Origin: Agapanthus africanus
Lineage: Eukaryota; Streptophyta; Magnoliopsida; Asparagales; Amaryllidaceae
Reading direction: 5' to 3'
DNA: 64,000 nucleotides
NCBI GenBank assembly: GCA_030015575.1
Contig: CM057337.1
Location: 339,460,583 to 339,524,582, forward strand
Position 1 is the first letter of the stretch. Each line of letters opens with the position of its first letter. Below the pieces are notes generated by a model. That model was not told where the DNA came from. It made no database searches and saw only the letters and a program-made list of their open reading frames with translations. A program made the translations under genes and the position numbers. Positions 1 through 9,773 of the stretch are shown in pieces.

Positions 1-221
1 ACTACACTGTAGTACTGTTGCATTCAGGATATGACCCTTGCATGGCATACTTGTGTACCTATATACTGTATATTCATACGTATTCGCACATACATAGATG
101 ATTCTGGCTTGATTAAAGTTTTGGGAACCGCAAGATACTCTTTAAAACTGATTTATTTTAAAAGAGCGGTTTCCCTCAATATGTGCATATTACTATTCCA
201 TGTTGCATGATATACTGATAT
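1..221. other. Flank left of the CACTA element
   Basis: No gene is visible. The A/T-rich sequence includes a stretch near 120-180 with GGGAACCG and CGGTTTCCC words, which loosely resembles part of the Tekay LTR near 54430. It may be an older LTR fragment into which the CACTA element inserted, but this is a weak similarity judged by eye. The three bases TAT at 219-221 are the candidate CACTA target duplication; the matching copy lies outside the window. Confidence 0.35.
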
Positions 222-400
222 CACTACTACAATATGGGGTTGCCCCTACGGACTCAGAAATCCGTAGGGGAAAATATTTCTTGCCTCTACGGTTATGTAC
301 GTAGGGCCACATCGTTGTCCCTACGGTGCCTTACGTTCTAATTTTTTGTTTGGCCCTATGGAGCCGTAAGCCGTGGACCTACGGTTATGTCAGTAGGGGC
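222..400 (+). repeat. CACTA 5' terminus and subterminal motif cluster
   Basis: The terminus is CACTACTACAATATGGGG. Within about 170 bp the heptamer CCTACGG or its complement CCGTAGG occurs repeatedly, for example near 246, 268, 287 (TCTACGG), 321, 360-385 and 393. Clustered direct and inverted short motifs near the ends are the usual binding sites for the accessory transposition protein in En/Spm-type elements; that role is inferred here. Confidence 0.7.
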
Positions 401-429
401 ATCTAAATCGGTTATTAATAAAAAAAAGA

Positions 430-690
430 ACAGAAAAATTATTCATCATTCCCAAAATTTCTCTCTCTCACTCCCGCGCCTCTCATCGCCTGTTCCCGCG
501 CCTCGTCGCCACCGCGCTCGCGCCTCGTCGCCATCTTTGTCGGTCGTTCCCACACCTTCGTCGACTTCCCGCGCCTCGTCGCCACCTTCGCCGATCGTCG
601 TCAACCACCAATTTCTACCGTCTCCTCCACCGCGCGCACGGTTTCTAAGTAAATCTCAAATAATTTTTAATTTTGACGTTGTAGTCTAGG
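430..690 (+). other. Pyrimidine-rich then GC-rich stretch, possible CACTA promoter/leader
   Basis: A CTCTCTCTCAC tract is followed by repeated CGCGCCTCGTCGCC words. An open frame runs through it (387-689), but its product is a low-complexity Ser/Pro/Arg chain with no recognisable domain, so I do not call a gene. CT-rich then GC-rich sequence is typical of plant leaders; a captured gene fragment is another possibility. Confidence 0.3.
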
Positions 691-915
691 GTTCAGGCCA
701 GGTTCGGGTAGGGGTGAGGGTTTGGCATCGGCGTCGGCGTCGGCATCGGGTTCGGTTAGGGTTAGGGTTAGGGTTAGGGTTCGGTTGTGGGGTTCGGTTG
801 GGGTTAGGGTTGGGGTTGGGGTTGGAGTTGGGGCTGGGGCTGGGCTGGGCTGGGGCTGGGCTGGGGCTAGGGTTTGGTTAGGGTTGGGGTTGGGGTTGGG
901 GCTGGGCTGGGGATG
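690..915 (+). repeat. G-rich degenerate repeat with a short (GGTTAG)n run
   Basis: The tract has GGTTAG units near 755-780, then GGTTGG and GGCTGG variants to about 912. It looks like a slippage-expanded hexamer with drifting sequence. The TTAGGG words match the telomere hexamer of animals and of some Asparagales rather than the usual plant TTTAGGG, but only about four perfect units are present. Confidence 0.6.
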
Positions 916-1827
916 TTTTGTTCAATTTTAGTACAATTGTTTGACATTTCAAGCTAGTGGTTTAAGTTCAGCTAGAGGACCTCATTCCTAGATACATTCA
1001 ACTACAATTCTAACATATGAAGTTCCAACAGAGTAAATATACAATTGCTTGAGAATCACCTTTAAAGGATTTGAGACGACCATCATCATTAAACACCATT
1101 CTGTTAGATACAACCTTGATGTTTTTAAAAGATTTATGAAGTTTTTGCCTAAAAACCTGGTTAGCAAACAAGAAAGGCTTAAATATCACATTAAATGACA
1201 AAAGAGTATCATTGCAACCTAATTTGATTGTAACAATGTATAATTCGGTTTATACCTCTTCTATAATATTTGCAAGGCCTGCGGAAAATATTGGCACAGG
1301 TACATCCCTCTCCTGCATTAAAAGTAAAGGTAGTTTTAAGTCTAGCAAGAATATGCTATTAATAAAGAGGTATACTATCTATTACATTCAAATGAAATTC
1401 AATTCTTTTTCTACAACCAATAGATAAATAAATAACTCAAGCTTGGAAATATGCATGGCCCATAGAAGTCAGAAAGAACACCAAGTTTTAATCTCCCCAA
1501 ATTTATCCACATTCAAATACTCCCAAAATAATTGGTAAATAAGGCAAAGATATTGTTTCTCAGAGTCGTCAAAATTTGGCAATGTTGCACATGAAAATAA
1601 AAGGAACGTCGTAAGATATTTTGTTCCTTTTATAGCTATCAACTTCTTGCATGCTATAAATTGTCACACAAAGTTATCAAAATTTGACATGCTATAGCCC
1701 AAAACAACTTGTAAACAATCATGGGGTTTCTTTTTTAACGAAACACAATTAGCAATGTTATAATCGGCGGAGGTTGGAAAGTGTATATCCTCCATAGAGA
1801 TCACCACATCAACTTTCTTTATTGCCT
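916..1827. other. CACTA noncoding sequence, nothing recognised
   Basis: A/T-rich sequence with only short unrelated open frames on both strands. I see no domain, repeat or RNA gene. It belongs to the CACTA element by position. Confidence 0.4.
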
Positions 1828-1832
1828 CCACC

Positions 1833-3997
1833 TGTTAGTTATATATATGCCCTAGAGGCCATTACTGTACATACGATGTATATTGTAATGGATACTTGGA
1901 CATATATAGGGAGGACTTTCTTGCTCGACATGATAGTATGCTATCTGGTTGTACTTTATCTTAACATGTACTCTGATTGTCTCTATGTTACATGTTGATA
2001 AAGCCCTTAGGATATGTACTCGACAACTGGGACTATGATGAGATCATACTAGTGGGGCCACGATAGTTGACGAGTATATTCTATAACTGTTCCTAGTCGA
2101 GGGTGTATCGAGACAGGGCATCGATGCACCAGAGTAGACTAGCGTATACGCATCTTGACCCATATGATGGGCGATGGATGATCCCATATCCATCGGTGTT
2201 TGACATCAAGGATGGTGTATGGGTGCTCAGTAGAGACTGGGTACACTGGACGGACTCGCCGAGAACTCCCAGATGGTATTATACCTCACGTCAGATGGCA
2301 GTTCTCCGGTGACACTGGTACAGAGTAGTCTGTTGACCCGAGATCGTCATAGAGTCTTGTGTGATTCCCACTGTGCTTTGATTTCCATCATACCACATCC
2401 AAGAGGGCGTGCAAAAAGGTGGCTTTTGGATACAGTCCCGAATCACATGGAGGCAATGAGCGATAGGAGGGGATTCGTCTCTCCCGATATAGGGAGTTGA
2501 TGTTGTGCTGTGTTCGATTGGCTATAACTGGAAGTCCCTGGCCAGGGCTGATATAGAGTACTACTGGTAAGTGTTATCGGTACTTTCTCGAACTGTTATA
2601 GACCTTATATCGACACGACTTATCAAGCTACCGGGGTCTGACGTTTACCACCCTTAGGCGAGATATGCGACATATCAGACGACGAGACCGGACTGTATGG
2701 GAGTGTTACTGTTTGGATTCATAGGAGAATGTACAGTCTTGCTTGTTGATCTTCTGAGCGCTCAATAACTGGGTGGCTGTTACGTTTAGCTGACCGCTTG
2801 CAGCTTGTGGGTGTTTGATATGATCATCACCTACTGCCGGCGTATTGACGATTCTTGAAAGTCCTACACAGAGGTTTCTTGACTCAGGAAAAACGGAGTA
2901 GGGGAACGTATGTGATATGTGCGGGACCGAGGATAATGCGATATGAGATACCGTATTCTATTCTCGCGATATTTGATATCAGCCGGGTCATCGGATCAAG
3001 TGTTGATTCGATGAATCGGTACGGATAAATATTAGTCGGTTATATGCGATGTAGCCGGATTGTCGAATCAAGTGTTGATTCGATAATTTAATATATATGA
3101 TATATTAAATTACATTAACTAATATTAGCTCACTAAAAGATTCTTTTTCTCACTCGGGTAATACATTGATATATATGCGATATATTTTAATTGTATTATT
3201 TTATTTTGTTACAATAAATATTATATATCTGATATATAATATTATAACATGATATGATAACTAATGCAACATGATTAGTGGAGATTAAACATGGTTAGGG
3301 TTTGATTTGGGTTAAGTTTTTCTAGATGATTCTAGAAGGTTTAGTTTTGTTTTGTGCAAAGATATTTTCAAGTGACTCATTCTTAATCTAACCCAAACCC
3401 TAGCCTTGGTTAATTCTTTACAAAGGTTTATTCAACCATGGTTGCATTATTCATCATATTTATCTTTCATTATTCATCACAAAAGGTTTCTAATGAGATT
3501 ATTCATCATCTTCTTCCTTCTTCTTCCTTTGAGCAAAAGCTTTCTAGCCTTTTGCTTTGTGATGAAAATAAGTGAGAATATGAAAACAAATGAGAGCAAA
3601 AATCCTACTTCATCATCCTCATCTACCCTTGCCCTTTAGATGAGAGTGTTCACTTCATTTAGGGAGTGTTAGCTTGTGTTAATGAAACTTCAAGGTAGAT
3701 CATCTTTGTTATCGAAGATCGGAAGCAAGCTTGTATCTTTCTCTTCGTGGAGCCTCTCAAGAGTCCGTAACATGATGATCGCTGCGAAGGGACCTCAACA
3801 CGGAGCTTAAGAAGTGAAGGACCGGATCTACAAAGGTTGTAATCCCTCTCACTTAGTGTTAAAGTGTTTAACATACTTGTTTTCGCCTAAACTCTAGTTT
3901 AAAGATCCGGCTTTGGGTTGTTCGGCATGGCTATTTTTTTAAATCGGGCATGATTGATGCCTCGTAGACCCCTGTGCGTATGCCTAGCAACCCTACA
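1833..3997 (+). mobile_element. Solo LTR, Angela-like copia type (2165 bp)
   Basis: It begins TGTTAGTTATATATATGCCC and ends CCCTACA, flanked by perfect 5-bp duplications CCACC at 1828-1832 and 3998-4002. The start resembles Angela/BARE copia LTRs (ATGCCCTAGAGGC). It is also clearly related to the LARD LTRs: both share the order GTAATG, GGGAGGAC, ATGATAGTATGCTATCTGGT, TTGATA-AGCCC, but at much lower identity than LARD-A to LARD-B. There is no internal region, primer site or second LTR, so this is the product of LTR-LTR recombination. The orientation follows the LARD-B LTR match. Its short open frames are not genes. Confidence 0.85.
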
Positions 3998-4002
3998 CCA
4001 CC

Positions 4003-4442
4003 AAGCTCTTGTGATCATGCATATCACCCTACATATATTCAACATAAAGTTACCGAGGACGAAAAGCCACCTTTGTTAGTCGAGAGTCATGGTAATAGAC
4101 TTGTCATTATAGTTCATAGTCAATTGTTTTTCCTATCATTTTCTTGATCCAGATGCTAATCAACTTGTTAATTGGTTACTGTTTTTATGATGTATTTGTC
4201 TATATTTGTTGACAGTGGCCTTTCTTTTGGATGAACATGTTTTTTTGATGCATGTTTCAGTCATGCGAATTCATATGTTGCGTATAACGCTTTATGATAT
4301 CAGTATCCTACATTTGTAGTTTTAATTGTTGATTGTTATAGATGGATGCCATTGCAATAATAGTTTTTGGTAGATGAATGCCATTGCAATGTAGGATGAT
4401 CAGTTCTATCAATCTTGATCTCAATGGTTTAAAATCATGTTA
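4003..4442. other. CACTA noncoding sequence between solo LTR and 601-bp repeat
   Basis: No gene is visible. A short word, GATGAATGCCATTGCAAT or close variants, is repeated near 4340-4390. Confidence 0.4.
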
Positions 4443-4775
4443 CACATACAACACGAATGCACAATAAACCTATAATTAGAAAGTGATTCGAGATGTTCAA
4501 GTTAAAACCAATATATGATACTCGATGATAATATGAAGCCTTCATATTCTCATCTATACTCATATATGAAACTAAAAGCGCCACTTAGTCCCCGTCTATC
4601 GGTTAACATACGTGCGATGTCCGTCGTGACATAGAACTATACGAAGGTTGTTAAATATCGGACGGTATAGCTCGATACTAACAACCGTCGTATAGTCTTT
4701 GCGACGAGAAAATTCAATCGTATAGTAACCGATAGATTTGTCCCGTGTGGACAAGTTAGGAATGTATAAAGCAAA
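4443..4775 (+). repeat. Partial copy of the CACTA 601-bp tandem repeat (left of LARD-A)
   Basis: This matches the second half of the units at 38102-39745, ending in the same TATAAAGCAAA. LARD-A inserted right after GCAAA (4771-4775), so the array was continuous before the insertion. Between 4594 and 4737 the unit contains a long imperfect inverted repeat: TCTATCGGTTA pairs with TAACCGATAGA, and ACTATACGAAGGTTGTTA pairs with TAACAACCGTCGTATAGT. Confidence 0.8.
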
Positions 4776-5582
4776 TGTAAGTGCACGGCAGCGCCCCGGC
4801 CGTCAATCCGACGCCGGAATGCGGAAACGAAACCTTTACAAGACTTGTAAACCGGCACTACCGTGCACTAAAAACCCGGATTGGGCCATTAACCTAATCC
4901 TAGCAAACTAGAGAATGGGTAGAAAGCTATACCAAGCGATCCGTGTCCTTCGGTCTTCGGCCTCCATCCCAATCTCCTCGCGGAATCTCCGGTCTTCATC
5001 TCCTCGTCGGAACGGGCACCACATCGCCGGGTTCTTTTACGGGCTCCCACCTCTGTACCGAGGCAACTCGGGCACGAAGTTGGCGAGTCGACGTGTCCAA
5101 GAATACTGTTGGGTAGTGTGGATCACTTTGTCTCATGGGGTTATGAAGTTGCCATTTAAGATGGAGAAAATGAACAATGGAGATAATCTTTATGAACTTT
5201 GGTGTAAGCTAAAATGAGAAGAAGAATTTTCCCACTTCACAAAAATGAACCCCTCTACAAATGCTAATTTGCACATTTGCAAATTAGCCCCTTCATCAGA
5301 AAAATCCGGCCATGAAGGAACAAAGGAAAACAGGCCGAAACGGAATACAAACTGGCAAGTTCAAAAAACTGATCCCGTAATAAATTACAGGAAAACCCCG
5401 CGACTGTATATACATACCCGCATTTGTATTCCGACTGAATACAAATGCAAAGAGACAAAATCTACACTGTACAATACTAGGATCCGGCTTAAACCAAAGC
5501 CCGCTAGTATTATCCGTCCGATCATGATCCGTGTAATACCACACGTATATGATCAAACCCTGCCTTATCTCCATACGGCCTC
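4776..5582 (-). mobile_element. LARD-A 3' LTR, terminal part
   Basis: It begins TGTAAGTGCACGGC and aligns with 36217-37024. It stops at the Tat insertion point; the duplicated target GCCTC is 5578-5582. The same LTR resumes at 29381. Short open frames here recur in the other LTR copies and show no coding constraint. Confidence 0.92.
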
Positions 5583-6394
5583 TGTTCCCCTCCGAATGGC
5601 GGCGCGCAGGACTGCGATGTCCTGGCACTGAGACTCGGGGCAGATGCTAATTGGTGCTATCCGTCCACCTCTCCGAAGATGCCAAGTTGATTTATGGCAC
5701 CATACATCGAAGGTTTGAACGGATGCGTCCGATGTAGCAGACTTCGTCAGATTCCCCCTCGCTTGAGGGGTTTTTGATTGTGGGGACGCTCTTCCCTGCA
5801 GGCGCAAGCCCCTGCAGTTAATTACGCTACCGCATTGCGATAACAACTTTCTCCTTCTCCAGATGGTCACTTCGTGTCGTGGGTGTTTGTTTTATTTGTG
5901 GTTGCCCGTGGATTGTATACGGATACTGAGTTATGTCGTCGCCCGTAGGGCGTGGACTAGTCCAAATCCGTATTATCTTAGATTTGGGTTTGGGGGTTTG
6001 GTTTGAGGATACGTCAGCCATACTTGAGGCTAAGATCAACTCAAACGTTTGTTAAGGATACGTTAGTCTAACTTTGAGACTAAGATCTACTTAACGGGAT
6101 CGTTTAGATCCGACAAAGGAGCGTTTGGGCTCTATTTTTCCAGTTTAGGGACATAGTGGTCCATCGTATGTATGGCCGTCGGGACCCGTCACCTCTCTGA
6201 CGACGTTGAAGGATTACAACGACGGATGTCAGAAGAGTTTAGGGATGTACCCTCGAGCCAGAGTTAATTGGGGGGATTTATAGTCCACTCTGTTTGAAGG
6301 TTTAAGGATACGTTAGCCATCTTTAAGGCTAAGATCAGCTTAAACGGGACCGTTTAGATCCGACAAAAGAGCATGCGGGGCTCTATTGTTCTAG

Positions 6395-6505
6395 TTTAAG
6401 GACATTGCGGTCCATGGGTAGTTTAAGGACATTGCGGTCCACGGGTAGTTTAAGGACATTGCGGTCCATGGGTAGTTTAAGGACATTGCGGTCCATTGTT
6501 AGTTT
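6395..6505 (+). repeat. 27-bp GGAC/GTCC tandem repeat in Tat 3' LTR (4 units)
   Basis: The unit is AGTTTAAGGACATTGCGGTCC plus six bases, four times. GGAC and GTCC form an inverted pair around six bases. The 5' LTR has three units (26675-26760), showing copy-number change since insertion. Related units recur at 12406-12766 and 16252-16375. Confidence 0.85.
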
Positions 6506-7017
6506 TAAAACATCTCGGTCAAGGTTAAGGACGTCGTAGTCCATGGGATTAAGGACCCCACAGTCCGGTATATGCTCTGGATGCTTCACACGGGTTCACT
6601 GTCGTGCTTGGCGAGGACCAGGCTCCGCTCTGGACATTTTCCGCGGGGTCAAAGAGTGACGTTATCCGCATTCCACGTAACCAGGAATTTTGCATTAGAC
6701 ACGGGTTTAAGGACCCCGCAGTCCATATCAATGTGTGGTCGTCGGGACCCGTCACCTCTTTGAAGACATTGAGGGATTACAATGCCAAGTATCCAAGGAG
6801 TGAAGAGATGTACCCTAGAACCGGAGTGGCTTAAATAGTCCTTGACCCGATTTGGGATCAAGACCGATTAATTATGTTATGAGCCCATTAGTCTAGTTGA
6901 TTACGAATTGAGGACTTATGGCCATCTTGGGCTAAGTCCAATCATGTCTGGAATATTGACTTCCTGTTGGTCCCTTGAAGGAGAGGCTTTGCCTCTATCC
7001 ATTCGGCCAATTGGGCC

Positions 7018-7322
7018 AAAGCCTAGTGTTAAACACTACAGAGCAATCAGTGTTGAACACTGGGAATGAGGTTGACAAGTTAGTGTTTAACACTAAAAGA
7101 TAATTGGTGTTAAACACCAGCAACAAGGCTTTCAAATTATCATAAACACTAAAACAGATCAGTGTTGAACACTGGCAGTGGAGATCTCAGATTAGTGTTA
7201 AATACTAAGGTAATCAGTGTTGAACACTGCGAATAAAGTTTTTTGATTAGTGTTGAACACTAAGGCCCAACAGTGTTTCAGTACTGGATTCGAGAGTTCC
7301 AATTTAGTGTTGAACACTAAGG
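7018..7322 (+). repeat. Palindrome zone 1: AGTGTT-n-AACACT
   Basis: About ten 13-15-bp palindromes lie in 300 bp, with variants AGTGTTAAACACT, CAGTGTTGAACACTG and GGTGTTAAACACC. Outer bases change on both arms together (A..T to G..C), while GTTnAAC stays constant. Conserved in the other LTR at 27275-27580. Confidence 0.85.
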
Positions 7323-7327
7323 CAAGA

Positions 7328-7545
7328 GGGGTCACGTGGCAACACGTGAGGGAACCCTCCCTTCATTTATTCTGCTGAGATTATCGCATCTTTCAGAGCA
7401 TCACGTGCCATCACGTGACGGGCATTCAAGTGCTTATATGTTAAAGCTTCTGCCGAGGGTCACGTGGGTCACGTGGGGTGCTGCCTCAAAGGGGCTTTCT
7501 GTAGATCTCTTGGGGGGGTCACGTGGTGACACGTGACCCTGCCTC
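7328..7545 (+). promoter_or_regulatory. G-box (CACGTG) pair cluster 1
   Basis: Eight CACGTG hexamers in four pairs, such as TCACGTGGCAACACGTGA. CACGTG is the plant G-box, bound by bZIP and bHLH factors; any activity here is inferred. Also present in the other LTR (27586-27795), where two of the sites have point changes. Confidence 0.7.
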
Positions 7546-7569
7546 TATGTATGTTGTTTAGAGGATCTG

Positions 7570-8140
7570 TTAATCTTTTCCAGGAATTAAATTCCTCGTA
7601 GGGTTAAACCCTGACAGTAATTTCAGAGGAATTAAATTCCTACTTCCTTTTGAAGATTTATATTCTGAATAGAGTTGGACCCTGAATTTTCCGTAGGAAT
7701 TAAATTCTTCATATATGTGAAGAACTGAATAGGGTTAAACCCTAATAAAAGCTTTTAAGGAATTAAATTCCCACTCTCTGTTAAATTATGATCAAGGGAA
7801 TTAAATCTCCGCTGTTCCAACAGAACTAGGTTCTTAATTAGGGTTAAACCCTGTTTCTTTTTGTTCTGAAGGAATTAAATTCCCATAACACAGGGTCAAG
7901 CCCTAGTTTTATTTTAAAGGAATTAAATTCCTATATTTCTGTGAGAATTAAATTCTCGTGCTTCCATTCCCTCTCTATGTTTTGGATCTGCATGGCAGGA
8001 TCTCGACCCATTGAGAATTAAATTCTCAACTTCAAGGGGAGATGTGCACTTTGCAGATCCTCTATCAAAGAGAGAAGAAATATGTTCTTCTGTTTTATAT
8101 ATCAGAGTTAAACTCTGTTGAGAATTAAATTCTCTTTTCT
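7570..8140 (+). repeat. Palindrome zone 2: TTAAA-centred 11-15-mers
   Basis: At least fifteen palindromes with a central TTAAA: GGAATTAAATTCC, GAGAATTAAATTCTC, AGGGTTAAACCCT and CAGAGTTAAACTCTG, spaced about 20-60 bp apart. Different arm sequences surround the same core, and both arms match each other in almost every case. Conserved at 27835-28395 in the other LTR. Confidence 0.88.
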
Positions 8141-8599
8141 TTCAAGGAGCCTTCCCTTTCTTACCTAGGGTTTTCTTTTGCAGAAGATCCAAGTTCCTCG
8201 AAGTATCAAGGCTCTCTCTCCCTTTCTTCCCTCTGCGTGTATTTCTCTATCTGTATCTCCCTGTGTCTCTTGGCTCCTATTTATAGGAGAAGCAGCCGAA
8301 TCAATTAGTTTTTGACGAATCTTCATTGAGAGATTTGATTTGCATCCATCATTCGTTTTTGACCTTTGGATTATTGGGTGAATTTTATTCACCATTGGAT
8401 TTCAAGTCTCGGGATTCTCCTTTGTTATTTCGGTTAGATTTAAAGGGGAAATCTTTCCAAACCCGAGATTTTCCCATAGATAAATGATATTCAATCATCT
8501 TTAAATCTTTAATTCGATTGGTTCCAGATAATCGCTTTCTTTTGGAAAGATTCGAATCTCTTTCAGAATTTAATTCTGTCAACGAAATGGGCTTTGAAA

Positions 8600-9085
8600 G
8601 CCGGTCACATGTGACCACGTGACCCATGGTCACGTGTGGGCACGTGCCCCCCTTGGAACGAGCCTTCCTCTTTCTTTTTGCGCTCTGTCTTCTGGTTGCT
8701 GCTTAACCGTCACGTGCCACCACGTGACTCCTGGTCACGTGTGAGCACGTGACCCTTGTCTGGACTCTTTTTCTTGATTTAACTGGAGAACAATTCTGAT
8801 GTTTTGATCATCACGTGCCAACATGTGACCGTGGTCACGTGGGAGCACGCGACCTCTTCTGAAGCTTTTTCCTTGATTTGATCAGGAAGCGTTGGGTCTT
8901 TGCTGCTGCTTTTAAATGTCACGTGCCGACACGTGACCCAGGTCACATGGGAGCACGTGACCCTTACTGAAGCCCTTCTCTTTGATGTAGTTGGGAAACT
9001 GAACTTGCTTTGCCGGTACTTTTGGGTGTCACGTGCCAACACGTGACTGCTGGTCACGTGTAAGCACGTGACCTTCTTCTGAAGC
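8600..9085 (+). promoter_or_regulatory. G-box pair cluster 2
   Basis: About sixteen CACGTG sites arranged in pairs. Many pairs form larger inverted repeats with a four-base spacer, for example GTCACGTG-CCAA-CACGTGAC and GGTCACGTG-TAAG-CACGTGACC. Five near-regular modules of about 105 bp each carry two such pairs, so a duplicated module expanded here. CACATG, CATGTG and CACGCG variants look like decayed sites. Confidence 0.75.
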
Positions 9086-9098
9086 TTTTTCCATAAGC

Positions 9099-9121
9099 TT
9101 TCCTGATTTTAAATCAGGAAA
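9099..9121. repeat. Terminal 23-bp palindrome of the Tat LTR
   Basis: The arms TTTCCTGATTT and AAATCAGGAAA flank a single T, two bases from the LTR end. The same palindrome is at 29351-29373. On the element's coding strand it lies at the very start of U3, next to the end that integrase handles. Confidence 0.85.
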
Positions 9122-9123
9122 CA

Positions 9124-9138
9124 AATGCCCCCACATCG
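9124..9138 (-). other. Tat polypurine tract
   Basis: On the minus strand the sequence reads CGATGTGGGGGCATT directly before the 3' LTR start TGTTTCC. A G-rich tract at this position primes plus-strand DNA synthesis in LTR elements. Confidence 0.65.
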
Positions 9139-9237
9139 TTGTTCTCACGTGTCAGCACGTGAGTGCAACGCCGTCACCTCTTGCGACCGTCGGATTCCTT
9201 TAGGGATCTGGGGAAATGAAACGTTTCCATTGCCTTC

Positions 9238-9245
9238 TATAAATA
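9238..9245 (+). promoter_or_regulatory. TATA-like box for the antisense gene
   Basis: TATAAATA lies just inside the element beyond the 3' LTR, in a CTTCTATAAATACC context like plant core promoters. A CACGTG pair sits about 90 bp upstream (9145-9162), and the LTR G-box clusters lie beyond. A start site near 9268-9280 is expected but not shown. Confidence 0.5.
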
Positions 9246-9398
9246 CCTCTGTCTCTTCATAGGAGCCTTCACTTTGCTCATCTTCTTCTTCTGAGAACTT
9301 TTTCCTTGAGAATTTAATTCTCGCTTCCAGAGCTTAGTTCTCTGTCTTGAAACAATTTTCAGAGTTTAACTCTGTTCGAAAAGAATTCTTTTCCTCAG

Positions 9399-9768
9399 GT
9401 AATGTTCTTGGACAAACGATGGACCTTCACATTCCTCCGGATTTTAAATCCAAAACAAGGGTTTTTACCCTTTTTTCTTCATGTTTTTTTCCATAAGAAC
9501 ATGAAACCGCTTAACCTTCAAACTGTAGATCTCTTAGGGTTTAGATGATCTTTGGGGAGATGATGATGGCGTTTCAACTCCATGGAATTTAATTCCATCC
9601 AAAAATGTTTTTGGGAATTTAATTCCCTTTTCTTAATAAGAAATGTAATTCCAATGAAGAACTCGATTTCTTCACACAGAGGCTTCCTGGGGTCTCTTGG
9701 CCCGAGATTGTTCTCCTGCAATTAATGAAACAGGAGTTTTCTAATGATTCTCATGACCTTTATTTCAG
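9399..9768 (+). other. Candidate intron in the antisense gene leader
   Basis: A donor CTCAG|GTAATG and a pyrimidine-rich acceptor TTTATTTCAG|GT bracket 370 bp. Splicing would bring the TATA-proximal leader to within a few bases of the ATG at 9774. Three upstream palindromes (9310, 9360, 9579) lie in or near it. This is an inference from splice-site shape. Confidence 0.4.
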
Positions 9769-9773
9769 GTATC

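Larger units (their letters stand above)
5583..9123 (-). mobile_element. Tat 3' LTR (3541 bp)
   Basis: In plus orientation it runs from TGTTCCCCTCCG to CAGGAAACA and matches 25867-29375. The 32-bp length difference is accounted for by one extra 27-bp repeat unit (four here, three in the other LTR) plus small indels of 1, 1 and 3 bp. It is unusually structured. It holds one monomer of the 118-bp tandem unit (about 6575-6695), a 27-bp repeat block, three zones of short palindromes and two zones of CACGTG pairs. A 23-bp perfect palindrome (arm TTTCCTGATTT, 9099-9121) lies two bases from the terminus. No protein is convincingly encoded. Confidence 0.92.

Noticed and set aside
387-931. Two low-complexity open frames of 100 and 69 codons
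   Set aside because: Ser/Pro/Arg and Gly/Val/Trp repeats follow directly from the base composition of the G/C-rich tracts; no domain.
5565-5870. 101-codon minus-strand frame also found at 25807-26154
   Set aside because: It recurs because it lies in both Tat LTRs and runs across the element border into unrelated DNA; no domain.
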